DNA of 64,000 nt, taken from Peribacillus simplex. Its GTDB lineage: Bacteria; Bacillota; Bacilli; Bacillales; DSM-1321. Where the stretch lies: NCBI RefSeq assembly GCF_001578185.1, contig NZ_CP011008.1:5050001-5114000 (forward strand), written 5' to 3'. The notes under the pieces are model-generated. The model was given only the letters and a program-made list of their open reading frames with translations. It was not told the origin of the DNA and made no database searches. Below, one piece after another: positions 60,071 to 64,000 of this stretch; position 1 is the stretch's first letter, and each line of letters starts with the position of its first letter. The position numbers and the translations under genes are program-made.

Positions 60071-61696
60071 ATGGAGCGGGAGTTGTTGTTAGTTGGGGAA
60101 AGGCTGGCGGAATTTTTGGAGGTCGGGAATCCGGAAGATTCGGACGTGGTGAATCAAGGGCTCCAGTTATACCGTCAGGGGCTTGTTGATATTAAAGAAG
60201 AAGCGGTAGATACGATTGTGGCCGAGGTACAGGATGAGACTCGCTTTAAGTCCAGGTTGAATCTTCTCTTCCCTCAGGATGGAAGCTGTACATGTGATTC
60301 AAGGTTCATTTGCCGGCATCAAATGGCCGTTTTCTTTTCTGCGTATTCAGAAAACGCTAGTGTTTCCGATTGGCTGAGTGAATGGAAAGCACCAAAAGAT
60401 ACCTCAACCGCCCAAGCACTGCAGCAAGTAAAACGGGCGAGTGAATTACTTAAACAAGCGGGGGAGAAATCCCCCATCTTAGATAAAAACTATCCTTCAT
60501 GGAAGCAATTCGTGAATGCAACCTTTGCGGAACATGTCGAGCCCCATATAGGCGAGCCTACTTATATAATTGAAAACCATATACAAACATACTTTAAACG
60601 CCTTAGCTCTAAAGCTCCAATGGAAAGGGAATGGAAACTGCTTTATCATTTTGTTACGCAATTTTGCACGATGCAGCTGACACTGAGAATGATTCAGTTA
60701 CATAAAAGTCAGCCGCAAACGATTCGGGTCTTTTATGCACTTGCTGTCGACCTAGCGGAAGAGCTGCATGAAACGGTGCAGCCGCTTAGCCGGCAAGCCA
60801 GGCCCTTCGCCTTTGACCCCTTCGTTTTCAGCATCAAGGAAGATGTAGCTAAATTACTTGACGGAGTAGAAGGTCTAGAATATGAAAAGATCGATCTCTA
60901 CAGGGAGATTTGGAGCTTCTTATTCTCCAGTTCCTCATGGCGTAAAGAGGAACTGGAACGAATCAAGAAAGAACTTCCCGAGAAGTATATGGGCACAACT
61001 GAGAGGACGTCATACTCCCTCGCAGCCATTCACCTTTCCCTTCTGGAGAATCAAGATAAACAAGCGATTGGACTTCTCCATGAATTGAAGAAGGAAGCCT
61101 GTCCATACATTTTTTATTGGCTGAATCTCCTGTCTGAATCAGACAATCGGTCACGGGCCATTCCTTTCATTGAATTCATCATCGCTAATGTCCAGGAGTT
61201 CCTTGCCGATTTATCCGATTATTATCAGCGGGTAGATTTCGTAAGGACCTTTACGACTTTAATCAGCAGTTGCTGTTATAAATTAAAACGGAACGATTTG
61301 CTAGAGAAATTCTACAGAGCCACCCTTCCGCACAGCTATTGGAACTATGCAAATTTCCTTTTTGAACAAGGACAATATAAAAAATGGGTGGAGATGCATA
61401 TTTACTCAGAAATCAGCATTGACTTAATCAGCAGTGAATCCATCAAAGAAGTGGTCTCTAAAGAACCGGAACTAATCCTGCCCCTTTATTACCATGCGGT
61501 ACAGGAAAAAGTTTCCTTGAAGAACCGGCCTGCCTATAAGCAAGCTGTCCGTTATTTAAAAAGGATGCGCACCATCTATAAAAAGAGCAAAAAGGAAGAC
61601 GTATTCGAACGTTATATTCTGTATGTGGCCGATTCAACCAAACGGCTTCGCGCTTTCCAAGAAGAACTAAAAAGGGGTAAGCTTATCGATGTTTAA
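60071..61696 (+). CDS. ywqB: SWIM zinc-finger protein YwqB
   Basis: This 541-residue protein has an N-terminal SWIM motif, Cys73-x-Cys75-x5-Cys81-x-His83 (CTCDSRFICRH), a zinc-binding module often tied to DNA or protein binding. A long, mostly helical remainder follows. ATG 60071 follows GAAGGAGGAGAGT. It overlaps the following SNF2 helicase gene by 8 bp. B. subtilis ywqB-ywqA have the same pairing, as do many bacterial SWIM-SNF2 pairs. The function is not established; a joint role in DNA handling is inferred from the pairing. Confidence 0.92.
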   Translation: MERELLLVGERLAEFLEVGNPEDSDVVNQGLQLYRQGLVDIKEEAVDTIVAEVQDETRFKSRLNLLFPQDGSCTCDSRFICRHQMAVFFSAYSENASVSDWLSEWKAPKDTSTAQALQQVKRASELLKQAGEKSPILDKNYPSWKQFVNATFAEHVEPHIGEPTYIIENHIQTYFKRLSSKAPMEREWKLLYHFVTQFCTMQLTLRMIQLHKSQPQTIRVFYALAVDLAEELHETVQPLSRQARPFAFDPFVFSIKEDVAKLLDGVEGLEYEKIDLYREIWSFLFSSSSWRKEELERIKKELPEKYMGTTERTSYSLAAIHLSLLENQDKQAIGLLHELKKEACPYIFYWLNLLSESDNRSRAIPFIEFIIANVQEFLADLSDYYQRVDFVRTFTTLISSCCYKLKRNDLLEKFYRATLPHSYWNYANFLFEQGQYKKWVEMHIYSEISIDLISSESIKEVVSKEPELILPLYYHAVQEKVSLKNRPAYKQAVRYLKRMRTIYKKSKKEDVFERYILYVADSTKRLRAFQEELKRGKLIDV

Positions 61697-64000
61697 TCCA
61701 GGGAAATTAAAAATCAAAATAGCGGCTCTCGAAAACGGATCCTACGCCCTTGGTGCCGTCAATGAAGAGAATGCCTTCCTCAACACGAATTATATACGCA
61801 GGTTGCTATTCAATTGGGATGACGCAAGCTTTTATGGAACTAAAATGACTTCGGATATCATTGATGGAAATCCTGTATTCATTCTTGACGCTTGGGGACT
61901 CCTCAACTTTTTTGCGAAGGAAAGTTTCAACTCCTTCATAGAATGGGAATGGTCGGAGATATCCTCCCTTTGCCTGTCTGCTGCGCCTGTTCTTCATGAA
62001 TCCATTGAAGCGGGGATCCCCGTACCGGATTTCACTAATCTTCAGTTGGACTCCATCGGCTGGAAGCTGCCGGAAGAGGTAGAGGAGGAGTTCGTCCCTT
62101 CCTTTTGGGAGGAAGAAATATCTTTAGATCTCCCTTCACCAGAAGTTGAAACCAATCGGACTTTTATCGAGAAATGGTATAACGGTGCCGCTAATATGTA
62201 TTTAAAAAACTACTCACCTATGCAGCATAAATGGAGTGAAGCAGTCGGGGCATTAAAGGATTCAAGACTTTCCCCCGAAGAATTGCAGGCCTTTTTTGAC
62301 AAAGACAGCTGGCAGGAATGGCTTGGGACCCAGCCCGATCCCAAACCATTCACTATAGGCCTCCGTTTGACTGAGCCTCCGGATGGGAATGGGCCCTGGG
62401 TACTTGATGTTACCCTTCGTTCCAAAAGGGATGAGAATATCATCGAAACCTATACAGGAAAAAAACTGCCGCGCGGCTGGAATAAGTATGCAAGTGAAGT
62501 GGTGCGTGCTACGAAACGCTGGCAACTCGTCGTACCATGGCTTGGAGAGAATGGACGTCTAAAAAGGGAGATTTCGGAAACGGATGCATGGGAATTCTTG
62601 ACCGACGCAAGCGAAAAACTCCTGTTTCTTGGCGTCGAAATTCTCCTTCCATCCTGGTGGCTTGCCTTGAAGGAGTCCTCTTTGAAGGTGAAGGCGAAAG
62701 TAAAGAGCCAATCGAACCGCGGCCCTTCTTATGTAGGGTTAAAAGCTTTAATGGACTTTGATTGGCGGTTCTCTTTAAATGGAAAAGAGCTCACTGAGGC
62801 GGAGTTCGAGGAGCTCGTCGATGAAAAAAGGCGGCTTGTTTTCATCCGCGGCCAATGGGTCAAGCTTGACCCCGCTTTCATTAAACAAATTCAGGAGCTG
62901 ATGGAAACAGCTAATGAAAAAGGAATCCAACTGACTGACTTGCTGCAGCAGGAACTGTTGAACGGCGAAAATGAAGATGACGATAGTGATTCTGAAAACG
63001 ACGAAATGCTCCGAATTCAATTTGAATTGAACCAGGAGCTTCGTAAAATGGTGGGAAGACTCAGGGAAACCAAAAACATCTCCATCCTGCCCGTCCCTAA
63101 TGCACTTCAAGGCGATTTACGCCCCTATCAAAAACTGGGCATGAGCTGGCTCCTTTTTTTAAGGGAGCATGGCTTTGGTGCTTGTCTAGCTGACGATATG
63201 GGGCTTGGAAAAACAGTCCAGATGATAGCCTACCTCCTTCATGTAAAAGACAAAGAAGGAGCCAGTAAAGAGCTGCCCACTGCCCATATGGACGAACAAA
63301 AGAGTGAACCGATCATTGTTGATGAGGATAGTAACGAAGAGAGCTGCGAAGAGGCTGAGGTCAATACCGCTACATGCGAATCGGTCTCTGTACAATCGTC
63401 GCTCATCGTATGCCCAACATCCGTCCTAGGCAACTGGCAAAAGGAATTGGAGAAATTCGCACCAACACTAAAAGTTCACCTTCACTACGGGTCTAATCGG
63501 GCTAAAGGTGAAGCATTTGCTAAAATAGCAGTGGATCATGATATTGTCTTAACATCATATGGCCTTACCCACCAAGATGCAGCTGAACTATCCTCCATCC
63601 ATTGGAGCAGCGTGATCCTTGATGAAGCACAAAACATCAAGAATGCCCAAACAAAGCAATCCAAAGCGGTCCGCAAGCTAAATGGCAGGCATCATATTGC
63701 CTTATCGGGTACGCCTATGGAAAACCGTTTAAGTGAGCTATGGGCGATTTTCGATTTCATAAATAAAGGGTATCTTGGAACGCTAGGACAGTTTCAGGAA
63801 AAATATGTGGCAACCATTGAACGTGATGAACAGAAGGATAAAATCAAAGAATTACAGCGTTTGATACAGCCATTTTTGCTCCGCCGTACAAAACGCGATA
63901 AAGAAGTCGCCCTTAATCTGCCGGATAAGCAAGAACAAAAGGAATTCGTACCGCTTACCACCGAGCAAGCATCGTTGTATGAACAACTGATCAAAGATAC
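61689..64000 (+). CDS. ywqA: SNF2 family DNA/RNA helicase YwqA (C-terminal end outside window)
   Basis: About 770 residues are visible. An N-terminal bacterial SNF2-associated region (about 1-470) precedes the ATPase core with LRPYQKLGMSWLLFLREHGF, motif I LADDMGLGKT (near 501-510), motif Ia LIVCPTSVLGNWQKE, motif II DEAQN (near 645), motif III LSGTPMENRLSELW and PFLLRRTKRDKE. Between motifs I and Ia there is an acidic insertion of about 50 residues (roughly 517-568) with many Glu and Asp. ATG 61689 overlaps the ywqB stop region, so the two are coupled. The second RecA lobe lies beyond the window. Confidence 0.93.
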   Translation, partial: MFNPGKLKIKIAALENGSYALGAVNEENAFLNTNYIRRLLFNWDDASFYGTKMTSDIIDGNPVFILDAWGLLNFFAKESFNSFIEWEWSEISSLCLSAAPVLHESIEAGIPVPDFTNLQLDSIGWKLPEEVEEEFVPSFWEEEISLDLPSPEVETNRTFIEKWYNGAANMYLKNYSPMQHKWSEAVGALKDSRLSPEELQAFFDKDSWQEWLGTQPDPKPFTIGLRLTEPPDGNGPWVLDVTLRSKRDENIIETYTGKKLPRGWNKYASEVVRATKRWQLVVPWLGENGRLKREISETDAWEFLTDASEKLLFLGVEILLPSWWLALKESSLKVKAKVKSQSNRGPSYVGLKALMDFDWRFSLNGKELTEAEFEELVDEKRRLVFIRGQWVKLDPAFIKQIQELMETANEKGIQLTDLLQQELLNGENEDDDSDSENDEMLRIQFELNQELRKMVGRLRETKNISILPVPNALQGDLRPYQKLGMSWLLFLREHGFGACLADDMGLGKTVQMIAYLLHVKDKEGASKELPTAHMDEQKSEPIIVDEDSNEESCEEAEVNTATCESVSVQSSLIVCPTSVLGNWQKELEKFAPTLKVHLHYGSNRAKGEAFAKIAVDHDIVLTSYGLTHQDAAELSSIHWSSVILDEAQNIKNAQTKQSKAVRKLNGRHHIALSGTPMENRLSELWAIFDFINKGYLGTLGQFQEKYVATIERDEQKDKIKELQRLIQPFLLRRTKRDKEVALNLPDKQEQKEFVPLTTEQASLYEQLIKD

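Overview
The window looks like chromosomal DNA of a low-to-moderate GC, endospore-forming Bacillaceae. The gene order hpf-fliT-fliS-fliD-flaG-hag-csrA-fliW-yviE-flgL-flgK-flgN-flgM-yvyF-comFC-comFA-degV-degU-degS / yvyE-tagU-tagO matches the secA-tagO part of the Bacillus subtilis chromosome. The protein sequences are divergent from B. subtilis. My inference, from flavour rather than any search, is Peribacillus or a close relative.

Layout. 1-2228: the housekeeping SecA (cut by the window edge). 2650-3257: a SinR-like repressor facing a SinI-like antagonist. 4067-20011: ribosome hibernation factor, the late flagellar genes, the DNA-uptake genes comFA/comFC, and the DegS-DegU two-component system, all on the minus strand. 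Clear sigma-D promoters, a sigma-B promoter and a CsrA site can be read directly. 20640-45028: a cell-wall polymer region. It holds tagO, tagA, tagD, tagGH, several CDP-glycerol glycerophosphotransferases (one with two catalytic domains), a Wzy-like polymerase, a MurJ/MviN-like flippase, two GT4 enzymes and one GT2 enzyme, two LCP ligases, a LysM-NlpC/P60 hydrolase with a WalR box, and an LtaS-like synthase with Ser at the nucleophile position.

45200-48888: an internally deleted IS1182-type element that has duplicated a terminator, next to an accessory SecA2-SlaP secretion pair like the one that exports S-layer proteins in B. anthracis. 49260-55504: alkaline phosphatase, an array of 21-bp repeats, the LytB/SpoIID amidase enhancer, and a class B penicillin-binding protein of the PbpC type. 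55659-58062: a CorA-like membrane protein, a probable small RNA, a 48-residue protein and a 105-residue protein. 58291-59493: a PlcR-like quorum-sensing regulator divergent from a 37-residue pre-pheromone. 59634-64000: a transposase remnant, then ywqB and ywqA (SWIM protein and SNF2 helicase, cut by the window edge).

The most interesting item is the regulator/peptide pair at 58291-59493. The peptide precursor ends in two tandem PapR-like heptapeptides (SELPGLY-AELPGLY-K) and is transcribed away from a PlcR-family HTH-TPR receptor. Repeated TTTAACCA half-sites lie between the two genes. Next in interest are a candidate small RNA at 57226-57347, a four-hexamer PhoP-box-like array before tagD, the convergent SinI/SinR pair, and the short single-domain SlaP beside SecA2.
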